Positions 10,401 to 18,969 of a DNA stretch of 32,500 bases are shown here, one piece after another. A program made the position numbers and the translations under genes. Origin of the DNA: Acropora yongei (taxonomy: Eukaryota; Cnidaria; Anthozoa; Scleractinia; Acroporidae); contig BLFN01000027.1 in the NCBI GenBank assembly GCA_014634225.1, forward strand, positions 1,165,315 through 1,197,814. Reading direction: 5' to 3'. Numbering within the stretch: position 1 is the first letter of the stretch; every line of letters begins with the position of its first letter. The notes under the pieces are model-generated. The model saw only the letters and a list, made by a program, of their open reading frames with translations, did not search any database and was not told where the DNA came from.

Positions 10401-12871
10401 CTCGCCAGAAATGATGGGGACGTTATCGACAAGGGCGAGGGGACACTCTGTACCGCTTTTTGAAGTCGGCTTGCATGTAAATCGGACAGCTGTTGTCGCA
10501 ATCTTAATCGCCCCTTGACTAACAGCTCCTTGATAGCAGGGTTTCTTTTTTCTTTTCTCTGTGAGAATGAAAGCAAACGAGTCGCGTGCAAAATGAGTTG
10601 CATTTAAGCTTGCAATTGTCTTGTGACCGATTTTTTAATTCCTTCCCAGGTCGAGTTTCAACCGCTCTACTTCACGCCTCTGACTGGCTCCCAACTTTCT
10701 ACTCCCTGGCTGGAGGGGATGTGAAAAGTTTGGGCCCCATTGATGGCTTCAACGTCTGGGATACGATTTCCAACGACGCCCTGTCTCCACGATACGAGGT
10801 CTTACACGGCCTAGATTCTTTGAAAGAGAAGAAGGCAGCTCTCAGGATTGGGGACTACAAAATGATCGTACATCAAAATCGCAGTTTCTATAGCGATTGG
10901 TACCCCAGGCCTGAAAGCCTGCACGAGCTAGACCAGGTTACGAAGCCGAGGTTATTGAAGCAAGCCTCTGTGGACTGCACTGTGAAACACCCTCATCCAC
11001 TGCTGTACACGAAAGCACCTATTTGTAACCCAGAGAAAAAACCTTGCTTGTTCAATATCAAGTGGGATCCGTGCGAGTATCATAATCTGGCAGATTTCAT
11101 GCCCAACACTTTGAAAGTCATGGTGGAAAGGCTGAAGTTTTATTACCGCAAATCCGCGCCTGTGATGTACCCTCAAGCGGATGAAAGTGCGAGTCCTGAT
11201 CGGCATGGGGGGGTCTGGTCACCGTGGAGGGAAAAACTCGATATTGATCAGACAATGAGCGATTATGTTTATCCTAATTCTTATTACGATTCACCAAAAC
11301 CAGCTTCCAGTCTTCCAAGCCAAAATCGACTTAATCAGTTCATGAAATATCAAGGGCTTGCACCTAATAGCAACGGTAATCAAAACCCGCTAAGCTTACG
11401 TTCGGATGTCGAAGATATTATCATCAATTTCCGGGATCATAATCATGATAAACTCGCAGACGCACAGCCTATTGCAACCATGGCAACGACAGCTTCAACA
11501 GCCACTACACCGACCACAGCAACACCAATCACTACGGCAAGCACAGCATCCCCAGCCACCACTGCCCCATTTCCTCCGTCCATACCACCGGCGATTGCGT
11601 CTGAAAAGAAACTGGATTATTCCGCACAGAGACCCAAACCTTTTCACCCTACCGGTTACCTGAAAGGTTTCTTCCAGCATCAAGTTGCGGGGTTTGTTCC
11701 TACCACCGAACCCTCTGCCGCTGGTGCTTCGTTCATTTCTGACACGGTGAAGGAAGTGGAACAGATTGTAGCTCAGTCTGCGAAGTATGTGAACCCTATC
11801 ACCTCACGTCCCACCCAGAAGATGGTCGCAGTGCATGCATGGCCATCCCAGGAATCACTGGTGCCCAAAGACGTGGAAAGCGTCATTCGACAACACGGTT
11901 TCACCAAGCAACTTGCGTCTAGTCGCGTGGAAGAGGTGTCCCAGCTGCCAACAGACAAACCTTCGGTGAAAATGACTGACAAGCCAGCTAGTTATGTTTC
12001 ACACACGCACGAAACGTTGCCGGAGATTCTCGACATTATCGATGAGTCGGCAGTGCCGAATGCTTATGCCGCTGGTGGCAGCGGCAGTCGGGAGATTCCG
12101 AAGATCTTCGACATTATCGACGAAGCTCACAACAAGCACAGCAAGGACTCACATAAACGAGGGCCAATAGCAACTAGCAAATTACTGACCAGTCATGACG
12201 TGGGCTCGGGAATGGGTGTAGGACTGGACGGCCTGCCACAGGGCATCTCCGTGTTTGGCAAGTTAGGGGATCAAAAGATTTTACCCAAGCCTAACGATAT
12301 CAAGGGCAAAGGAAGAGAGCACATTGTTGCCAAGATGAAACCAACCAAAGGATCGAAGAAAGCTAGGGTTCATAAATTTATTGGTAATATCACCATTGAT
12401 GGGCGCCGTTATCTCGTTGTTGGCACGGAGACCGAGGAGTCGGGTTCCATATCGTCGCATGTGGAAGGCAACACAATCACCCTGCACGTTCCCAAATCCA
12501 AGAAAACTAAAGATCACAAAAAGAAATCCAAGGACAAGAGCTCCTCTGAAAGCGCCGACAGCAAATCGGAAATCGGCACCGTTCATATACCCAGCGAACC
12601 TGGCATCGGAGAGATCACCGATTACGTCGACGAAGACGAAGATATCGAAAAACCGACCAATAAGACCTTGGCAGCCCATAACATCACAGCAGTGTCCACC
12701 GCTGGTAACAACACTAAATGCGAGAAAGTCGTCCAACTGGATACTTCCGACAACGCTGTTGTAGTATCGTCGGTCGTAATCGTCGTAATAGCTTCGGCAA
12801 TGGTCGTAGGTGTTGCTGTCGTTGCTATGGTGGCCGTTGTTGCTAGGCATTGTCAGAACACGAGGAATTGA
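4436..12871 (+). CDS. ARSB-like: Arylsulfatase B-like membrane-anchored protein, likely catalytically inactive (8 exons)
   Basis: Join of 4436-4448, 6321-6463, 6620-6779, 7486-7598, 8677-8823, 9358-9571, 9721-9951 and 10650-12871: 3243 nt, 1080 residues. Every intron is GT-AG and phases match. Sulfatases hydrolyse sulfate esters; ARSB removes 4-sulfate from GalNAc in lysosomes. Residues 1-34 are a signal peptide. The domain aligns with human ARSB nearly to its end: GGVWSPW at 527-533 falls where the human protein stops. Conserved residues are Asp50-Asp51, Arg93, Lys143, His233, Asp296-Asn297 and Lys318. The formylglycine Cys (human Cys91) is Asp89, and human His147 is Gln145. Residues about 534-1042 form a stalk with a Thr/Ala-rich mucin-like stretch (about 615-650), a repeated DIIDE motif (798-807, 824-833) and a Lys-rich segment (about 955-975). 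Residues 1043-1072 are a hydrophobic helix followed by an eight-residue polar tail, suggesting a type I membrane protein. A GPI signal is less likely because of that tail. Confidence 0.9.
6321..6463 (+). CDS. ARSB-like: Sulfatase exon 2: signal peptide and metal-binding VADD
   Basis: The acceptor TTTCAG ends at 6320 and the donor GTAAGTG follows 6463 (phase 0). It encodes the hydrophobic signal core [14 protein letters not shown], a probable cleavage region near GNAQ, and the strand IIMIVADDL, whose two Asp (50, 51) match the calcium ligands Asp53 and Asp54 of human ARSB. Confidence 0.9.
6620..6779 (+). CDS. ARSB-like: Sulfatase exon 3: altered signature 1 (PMDTPSR)
   Basis: The acceptor TTTTAG ends at 6619 and the donor GTAATATT follows 6779 (phase 1). 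It encodes [10 protein letters not shown] and then [13 protein letters not shown]. This fits the first sulfatase signature everywhere except the Cys/Ser position, which is a GAC codon (Asp89, near 6728). Confidence 0.95.
7155..7196. repeat. Hairpin in sulfatase intron 3
   Basis: GTGATATAC (7155-7163) pairs perfectly with GTATATCAC (7188-7196), and ATGAGAC (7166-7172) with GTCTCAT (7176-7182), leaving a 3-base loop and a small internal loop. It could be the end or remnant of a fold-back element. It lies in an intron and has no coding role. Confidence 0.6.
7486..7598 (+). CDS. ARSB-like: Sulfatase exon 4
   Basis: The acceptor CTTTTAG ends at 7485 and the donor GTAGGCG follows 7598 (phase 0). 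It encodes [20 protein letters not shown] and ends in GYSTHAVGK. This matches the human GLQH to VPLDEKLLP to GYTTHMVGK segment, including the active-site Lys (Lys143). Confidence 0.93.
7735..8180. mobile_element. Non-autonomous element with inverted repeats in sulfatase intron 4
   Basis: An 18-base perfect inverted repeat (7775-7792, AGACGGCTGGACGCGTGA, and 8018-8035) flanks a short open frame. On the left, 7735-7786 folds back on itself (CCAGCCG with CGGCTGG, ATGAGC with GCTCAT). On the right, about 8088-8176 forms a large imperfect hairpin around CACACGTG/CACGTGTC. The higher CG content contrasts with the AT-rich intron. I infer a fold-back DNA transposon derivative. The exact ends and target duplication are not defined. 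Confidence 0.55.
7869..7991 (+). pseudogene. RecQ-helicase-like N-terminal fragment (40 codons) inside the element
   Basis: ATG at 7869 opens a 40-codon frame ending TAA at 7989. The peptide contains [20 protein letters not shown]. The F-x-V-x-x-L-K-x-x-Q-x-x-A-L spacing resembles the motif that precedes the Walker A box in RecQ-type helicases. Nothing of the ATPase core follows, so it is at most a captured or truncated N-terminus. The resemblance is by eye only. Confidence 0.35.
8677..8823 (+). CDS. ARSB-like: Sulfatase exon 5: WQLG replaces WHLG
   Basis: The acceptor TCACAG ends at 8676 and the donor GTGAGTA follows 8823 (phase 0). The exon opens with WQLG, where active sulfatases have WHLG, so the active-site His is Gln145. 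It continues with the conserved [11 protein letters not shown] second AG six bases downstream (TGGCAG) could serve as an alternative acceptor and would delete Trp144-Gln145. Confidence 0.9.
8875..9030 (+). repeat. tRNA-derived SINE-like repeat in sulfatase intron 5
   Basis: TTAGTGGTTGAGCATG has A-box character and GGGTTCGACTCC (near 8925) is a good B box. The following GATTTTTTGCCGAGTTTCCC and AAGGTATCAGGTTCTACCGT resemble parts of the 600-1025 region, which supports one dispersed family. The tRNA-like part lacks convincing arm pairing, so it is not a tRNA gene. Confidence 0.45.
9358..9571 (+). CDS. ARSB-like: Sulfatase exon 6
   Basis: The acceptor TCATCAG ends at 9357 and the donor GTGTGT follows 9571 (phase 1). 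It encodes [27 protein letters not shown] (His233, equivalent to human His242) and the EKRRTFAG end that matches the human NRHHYAG segment. Human HEPLQVP is [12 protein letters not shown] here, a small insertion after the His. Confidence 0.92.
9721..9951 (+). CDS. ARSB-like: Sulfatase exon 7: TDNGG and [11 protein letters not shown]
   Basis: The acceptor GTTCCAG ends at 9720 and the donor GTAAGATT follows 9951 (phase 1). It encodes [10 protein letters not shown] (Asp296, Asn297, the third and fourth metal ligands), [20 protein letters not shown] (Lys318) and SPLLKKRG, all conserved with active ARSB. Confidence 0.95.
10172..10318. mobile_element. Fold-back (MITE-like) element in sulfatase intron 7
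   Basis: The left arm (10172-10222, containing GGCGGCCATGTTGGTGT and AGAACAATA) is an imperfect inverted copy of the right arm (10268-10318, containing TTGTTTTGTACACC and ACATGGCCG). About 45 bases separate the arms. There is no coding potential. Similar CGGCCATGTTGGTGT fold-backs are, from memory, common in animal genomes. Confidence 0.55.
10650..12871 (+). CDS. ARSB-like: Sulfatase exon 8: end of sulfatase domain, long stalk, membrane segment
   Basis: The acceptor TTCCCAG ends at 10649; the frame runs 2222 nt to TGA at 12869-12871. It encodes [23 protein letters not shown] and LHGLD, typical of the ARSB C-terminal half, then GGVWSPW, where human ARSB ends. The rest has no human counterpart: low-complexity Thr/Ala/Pro, repeated [10 protein letters not shown] and [10 protein letters not shown] 26 residues apart, Lys-rich and Asp/Glu-rich stretches, several NxT sites, and a Val/Ala-rich membrane helix. 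Confidence 0.93.
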
Positions 12872-12956
12872 TTTTCGTTAAATTTTTGCGACTCTTTATT
12901 TTTCAAATGAAGATATGAGATATTTTTATTGTTGATTTAGATAGCTTGGAAAAGAG

Positions 12957-12962
12957 TATAAA
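12957..12962 (+). terminator. Possible poly(A) signal of the sulfatase gene
   Basis: TATAAA, a known weaker variant of AATAAA, lies 86 bases after the stop codon and is followed by a T/GT-rich stretch (12972-12995) that would suit the downstream element. The first canonical AATAAA I find is far downstream at 14190-14195. The choice between them cannot be made from sequence alone. Confidence 0.35.
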
Positions 12963-13027
12963 TAGATAAACATACTTGATTGTCTTTTTTCCTGTTGATA
13001 CAAAGTCTTTTCGTGGGAAAATACAAA

Positions 13028-13449
13028 TTAAGACGGAATCCGCCAGATGTTGGAGTAACAAGTGGACAAAAATCTTGTACCAAGATTATTTACATTGTAT
13101 TGCAAACTTCTGTTGGGCTCTTTTAATTATCTTCTCAAAACAAGTCATTTCTAGCAACACCAAACGTCGAAAACGAATGTTGAACTTCGTAGGAAACGCT
13201 TAAAAGTTTTGGTGAAATGAAACTGATGATGGAATTTTGCCTGTGTTTCCACAAAATCACTGAACTTTAAAATTTATTTTCTCTCGTTCGCATGGGTAAT
13301 TATTTTTCGGTGTTATTTCAGGCAATTATTTATGTATTTAGCTTTAAAAAAATGTAAAAATGACTGTGAAATATTTAAAATTACTCTGGTACAGATTTTT
13401 GTCCACTAAAACCTGAAATTGCTCCACCTTCTATCGGATTTCGTCTTAA
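13028..13449. repeat. Long imperfect inverted repeat downstream of the sulfatase gene
   Basis: The left arm 13028-13084 begins TTAAGACGGAATCCG and contains AGTGGACAAAAATC. The right arm 13387-13449 contains GATTTTTGTCCACT and ends CGGATTTCGTCTTAA. The arms match over about 57 bases with a few gaps, and the outermost TTAAGACG/CGTCTTAA match exactly. The 300-base interior is AT-rich and non-coding. This is consistent with a MITE inserted near or in the 3' UTR. Confidence 0.6.
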
Positions 13450-16400
13450 GATCATTTTAAAGAAAACCTTTAAGGCTTTTTTCTCATTTTAACTTATTGC
13501 GATACAAGATAATGAGGAAATGTTAGCTGAAGGTATTGAAAACTGATGCTTCAGTCCTGACCAATATGAATTACACCTCGTCGGGTTTTCTTTAATTAAT
13601 CACGCACTCGACAAGCACTTGAGGTTATTGGTCTTCCAGATGAGCTTGTGATAGTTTGCAAGGAGATAAAAGATAATGTCAACCGTAATTCTAAAGCTTT
13701 CGCTCAGCGTTCACTCGTCCAAAATCAAATATTTTCTCCAAATAGGGAATTGTCCATATTTGGTCCGCACGCAAAAACCATTGTCTGCTCCAACGCTAAT
13801 TGCTGGAAAGGCTACAACAGCCGACCAGGGAAGTTGTAATTTTGCTATGATATCCGGCTGTTTGTCGAATTGCCGAGTTGCACTATTTGTCAAACGGCTC
13901 GTTGTTTACATTTTTCGACTAGTGCAATTTACTCTCTATTTTTTTTTGCCAAATGCCTCTGACTTCAAACGAAAATAATGCTGGCGTAATCACAAGAAGA
14001 ACTGCCCGTACAAGTCCTTGATGCTTTTCAAGATTTTGTTTTTCGGGATTTGTTCGATAAAAGTAAGACCCAACTGCTTTATTATTCATTTGTCAGTCAT
14101 TAATTGGTTTTTAAATATCAACATAAAAGAATACCTCTCTCAGGCCATGCCTAGATTAATGAGGTTACAAATTCGGAACAAATTCTTGTAATAAAAGCCG
14201 AATGTTATTTTACAGTTGAAATGCGGGAGCATAAGCCTTTTACTATATGTTTCATGTCAACCGGGATTTCAAGTTAATTGTACTGAAAGGATTGTCAAGA
14301 TCTTATCAAAACACATTTGAATTAAAGTCATTTGCGCCATCTCGTCCATGTTTGTTTTCGATCTTTACCTGTTAACCCGCTCTTTGATTGCCGCTAATAT
14401 GGACTTCGTGGTTACATATGATTGGTTAGGGCAGTGAAGGGCTCGATTTTGATCGTCTGTCCGATTTTTGCTTTGAAAATTATAATGCAAAGTTTTCTTG
14501 AGGTTATTATTTAACTCATTTGCATTCCTAGGTCGATCTCAGACAAACTTTGGCCATTTTTCTATCTGATTCTTATGTAACAGCCAATCAACAATTGTTT
14601 TATTTTTGACATTGGAGGAAAAATTATTGTAGCGGAAGAGTCTGTCTTGGTTTTAACTTTTCACGCAACCGACTATAACAAGCTATTTTGTTCTTTTTGG
14701 AAAGTAACTCAATAATTAAGCATAGAGCTTGCGTTTCGACCAATATCAAGTTTGCCGCCTGACGCCGGAAAAATAGTCGCATTTCATACACCATACGTAG
14801 CTTCGGCCGGCAAATGTGATATGTGTGAGCTGCCGCTGTTTGCATTGGAGTACAGCCGAGTACTTGGACCTTGGGAACAATCCAAATGACAAATGACGGC
14901 GAGTTGAATCACAATTTCGGCGCTCTCTATATGCTCTAAGGAAGGGCCAGGGCTCGAATCGTCATCTTGCTATCAGGCTGGTAATTTGATCTTTATTAGC
15001 TCGTTTTGATGTACCATATTTTCGTGTTTCTGTTAGATGTGGCTCAGACTCTAAGAATTTGACATTTTAGACGGCTATTTGAAAGTGAAACATGCCAGCT
15101 TTACGTATTGCAGGGAAGCTCCTTTGTGTTTGACACTCGAAATGCTTGGAAATCGATTGAGAGGCTGTTTTGGATCTAGGCCGAATTGAGATGGCCGACC
15201 ATTCGTGAAGGCAAGACGACTGTCCTGTCTGGTGCTTGTTCGCGGTTAAAACTTAAGTGTATCTTTGCGGCTTACGCATTTAAGTGGCCCTTTAAGGCTG
15301 ACGTTTATACTTTTTTATTGTTCTTTTGATTTGGCGAAAATCCAAATATTGAGGTCGCTGCATGGCAGCTCAATATAACATAATATGCGAGATGGCGACC
15401 AGCGAGGACACACCCCTTTGCGCGATTAATTTCCGCTGTTGTTTAGCACGAAATGAAATTTGGTAGTTGAGTGTTTATTCTTTCAGATTTAGGTTTTACG
15501 TTTCGTTTTTCAAGGACCTCTGTCTAGGAAAGCTTTGAAGCAGTGCTGAATCATGTGTGTTAAATTGTGTGGAGTTTGTTGTAGACTGTACTTAAAGAAG
15601 AAAAATTACTAGCGATGCGCGTACAATTTTGCCTTTACGAGGCGCTGACGTCACTTGTGTCACTGGCAATATGTCTTCTTAAGGCAAAATTCCGTGATTG
15701 GTTTGATATTGATTTAAGTTGTAATCTCGAGGAAAGCACTGAACTGAGTTGCAAATCGCGTAAATCAGTTGATATCGATATTCCACTGTTCTGTTTGGAA
15801 AGCTCAATATAATTGCGGTAATACTACTCATCTTTTTACAAAACAACGTTTAATCTGAAATCACTACATATTTAGGCCAACCACTGCTCAGTGGAACTCA
15901 ATGGCGCCTGAATGATAGTAAGCCTTAAAACGTGAATGGAATTGGGCATGCCAATTCTCTTTCTTGCGCACAGACATATAGACAATCGGTTTCATATTTG
16001 GGAAATAACGAGACCTCATATGTTATTTTCGTGCAAATAAAGCAAACCTCTGGCATTTCAAGTTTTTGTTTCACCGAATATGATCAAACCTAGTCTGATA
16101 CCGATGAAAGAACATTTCTAAAGTGATTTGCAATGATTTTGCCATTTCAATCCAGTATCGTCGATTAGTGAGAATTTTTCTAACATCAGCGTATACCAAC
16201 GTGTTTCTCGACTGGTCGAATTATTGATTTGCGTGAGCGTGTGAATTTGTGTTTTTTGAGATCAAAGGTTATCGTTTTTCCAGGGGATTTCGGTGGCAGG
16301 AAAACACTGGAAGTTGCATTCTTTCATGTGCTGTAAGATTTTAATTCAAGCGATGACGATCGCAATAAGGAGGCAGATAAGAAGTTCATGTCTAATCCGG

Positions 16401-18940
16401 AAAAGGGGATACTCGGAGCCCACTAACTGTACGCCTTGGGTGAAGTTCAAGTGTGTTGTACAGCTCTTTGCCGTAATTTCACTCATGCAGAACTTATCTT
16501 ATTTTGGCCTTGCCTACTTGCGGGCAAACAGCCAGAAAACAAATTTTTCTCTTGACAAAATGTTTACGCAAGGAAAGCCTGTCTCTGTAGGTTGATAAGC
16601 TCAGAATCTAGCGACCCAGCCTCTATATTTATTAGAGTGGCTTGAAGTGGATTCAAAACTTAGTTCTCTCTGAAATGCTACCATACGTCAAGCATGATAG
16701 ATTATTTTTTAATTGTAATTTGTTTTTTAACAATTTTGTCAGCGTGAATTCATACCAGAGTTTACAAAGCCTTCTCTCTTTGGTTTCCGCCCTTCAAAAC
16801 TCTTAATGTTTAAAGAATGCCTCCAGCAACGATGTAAGTGCCCTTTTGATGTAGTTTGCTCCACCCCAGCTGTTTTGATTAGAATCTATGACATATCTCT
16901 TAAGAATTGTGATTATTGTTTCCTTACAAACAGGTCTTTTAGCTCCCTTCAAAGCATGCTTTGAAGACAAATCGACGCAGCCGGCGGTACTTGTGCTTAC
17001 TAGATCGAGAGTCTTTGTTTACGACTTTAACGCAACTTTGCTAGAGTGCCATTTTCTACAATGCGTTCCGTGTCAATGGAATTCGACTGGATAAAATAAG
17101 GGTTGGGGGGGCTGCACTCGTTCAAAGTCATTGTCCTTTGACCAAAATTCATCTATAGACATGGAAATCTACCCTGTAAACGCCATTACAACCAGTAAAG
17201 AATAAAAAAAATAGTTATGGTTTATTTTAGGCAATGTAGCATACATTTGAGTTCAACTTTAAGCAGAAAAAGAGGCCATTGGCAAAAGATTTTGCCCTAA
17301 TTAATAACCTCTTCCAAAATCTGCCCAGAATCAACATACTTCTCCAAACCTTTGCCCCAGACAGATTACTGTATTAAGCTTATAGTAAAACACGTTTAAA
17401 AGTACTGATTTCATTGATGCATAATATGACTTTTCGATTTAATTTCATCGAGAATTAATACAATTACATTGCCTGTGTATTCGTCAAGAAATAGTCGAAC
17501 TTTTGTGCGCCTAGGGTAACAATTGTGCCGGAAAACAGTTTAAATGCTTTGTTGCTAATGTCGTTTGGTAAAGCTAGCAGGGAGTAACGAAAGATTTCCG
17601 AGGTCTCCCGAGATACCAACACCTAATTCTCGAATACCGGCTAGTAGTTCTTTCATATTTGTCCGTGTTAGTGAAACTGAGGTCTTAAATAGCTTGAAAA
17701 AGTCGTTTGTCAATATGATGTCTTATGGGTACTAGGAGAATGATTTCGTTGCATTTTCAAACTATGATCAAGGACAAAGTGTTATTGATTCAGAAATAAC
17801 ATTTCGCAATCGTGTCCCTTGAGAAATTGGTAAGTTATTTAAAACATGAGTGAAAGGAAATAACTATTGATTATTTTCTAACAACAAAATGCTAGTTTTT
17901 AAACGTGAATCGTTCAAGCTGCCCTTTTCGCCGATGGAGAGAACACTTACTATGGCGAGCAGTGTCAGCAAAGAACATGAGATACCACGTCAACGACAAG
18001 AATGCCGCTTACTGACCAACGAAAAATAAAACTTCTGCTTTTTTCGAACGGTTTCATTTTGTACATCTCTCCTATTCACGGCGCGAAATGACCTGATTTA
18101 CAGTGTAGGAAACGATGATTGCGCTAAACGAAAAAATATCACTTTTTTTCTTGTTATTTCCAAAGCGCTCTTAAGACTTTAATTGCAGGATAATTAGAAC
18201 ACATTGTGTAAGCCAAGTGACTTAGGGAATAATTGATGGTGATCGCAGAAACGCGAAGTTACATTGTCAGATCACTTCTCGCTGTCGTGGACGTTCCACT
18301 TGCTTGCATGTCGACCACGCCAGCTTAAGACTTCATAACTTACTCCGCCATTCTTGTCATGAGAACTGTCATGAGAAAATTTAGCGAAGCCCGGTACCTT
18401 TCATTTCTCTCTGCAATTTACAACTCTTCTTTACCTCGGCTCGGCAACAGTTTATCTTGTTTTCGTAGGAAGTCTTGCACCTTGTAGTAGATTGTTTTCA
18501 ATAATTTCTCCGTTTCTGTATCGTACGCCTGTTGTAATCGGCTGTTTTCGGTTCAGCGGCACCTCTTGTTCATTTTGTCCGCATTAGGAGATGCGCCTTT
18601 GCTCACCGAAGGCAGCATCTTAATCAAAAGTTGAACTCTACTGTTAAAAAGCTTTTTTAACTTAGTAATCTATGGTTGTTTAGACTTTTGCCCTTGATAA
18701 CGAGCGAAATCATATTTCAATATAATAAAAGAAGTTTATGATTTTTTTGAGTGGAAAAGTATGAATTCAATGAAGTAGCCTCACTTGATAGCAATTCTTT
18801 GTGAAATTTGCGATGTTAAAAGGTTATTTTCTCCACAGTCATCAGCTTTTTTGTTCAATCATTTGTAGACCGCTAGCTATGCATCGGTAGATTCAATATT
18901 CAGCGCTAATTTGCTGGCAGGGTAGAAAAGGCCGAGCCCA

Positions 18941-18969
18941 TTCTATTAACAAAAAAAAGGTTAATAGAA
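18941..18969. repeat. Small perfect hairpin
   Basis: TTCTATTAAC (18941-18950) and GTTAATAGAA (18960-18969) are perfect complements around an A-rich loop. No T-run follows and no gene is adjacent, so no function is assigned. Confidence 0.5.

Noticed and set aside
12281..12850. A 189-codon open frame on the minus strand opposite the sulfatase stalk
   Set aside because: It lies wholly within a well-supported + strand exon, its composition mirrors the low-complexity stalk, and it matches no family.
13676..13978. Overlapping open frames on both strands after the sulfatase gene
   Set aside because: No domain, no splice context, frames of similar length on both strands; treated as chance.
16888..17094. 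A 68-codon ATG frame with a hydrophobic N-terminus and four Cys, like a small secreted peptide
   Set aside because: Short, isolated, with no recognisable propeptide or Cys framework; chance frames of this size are expected in 10 kb.
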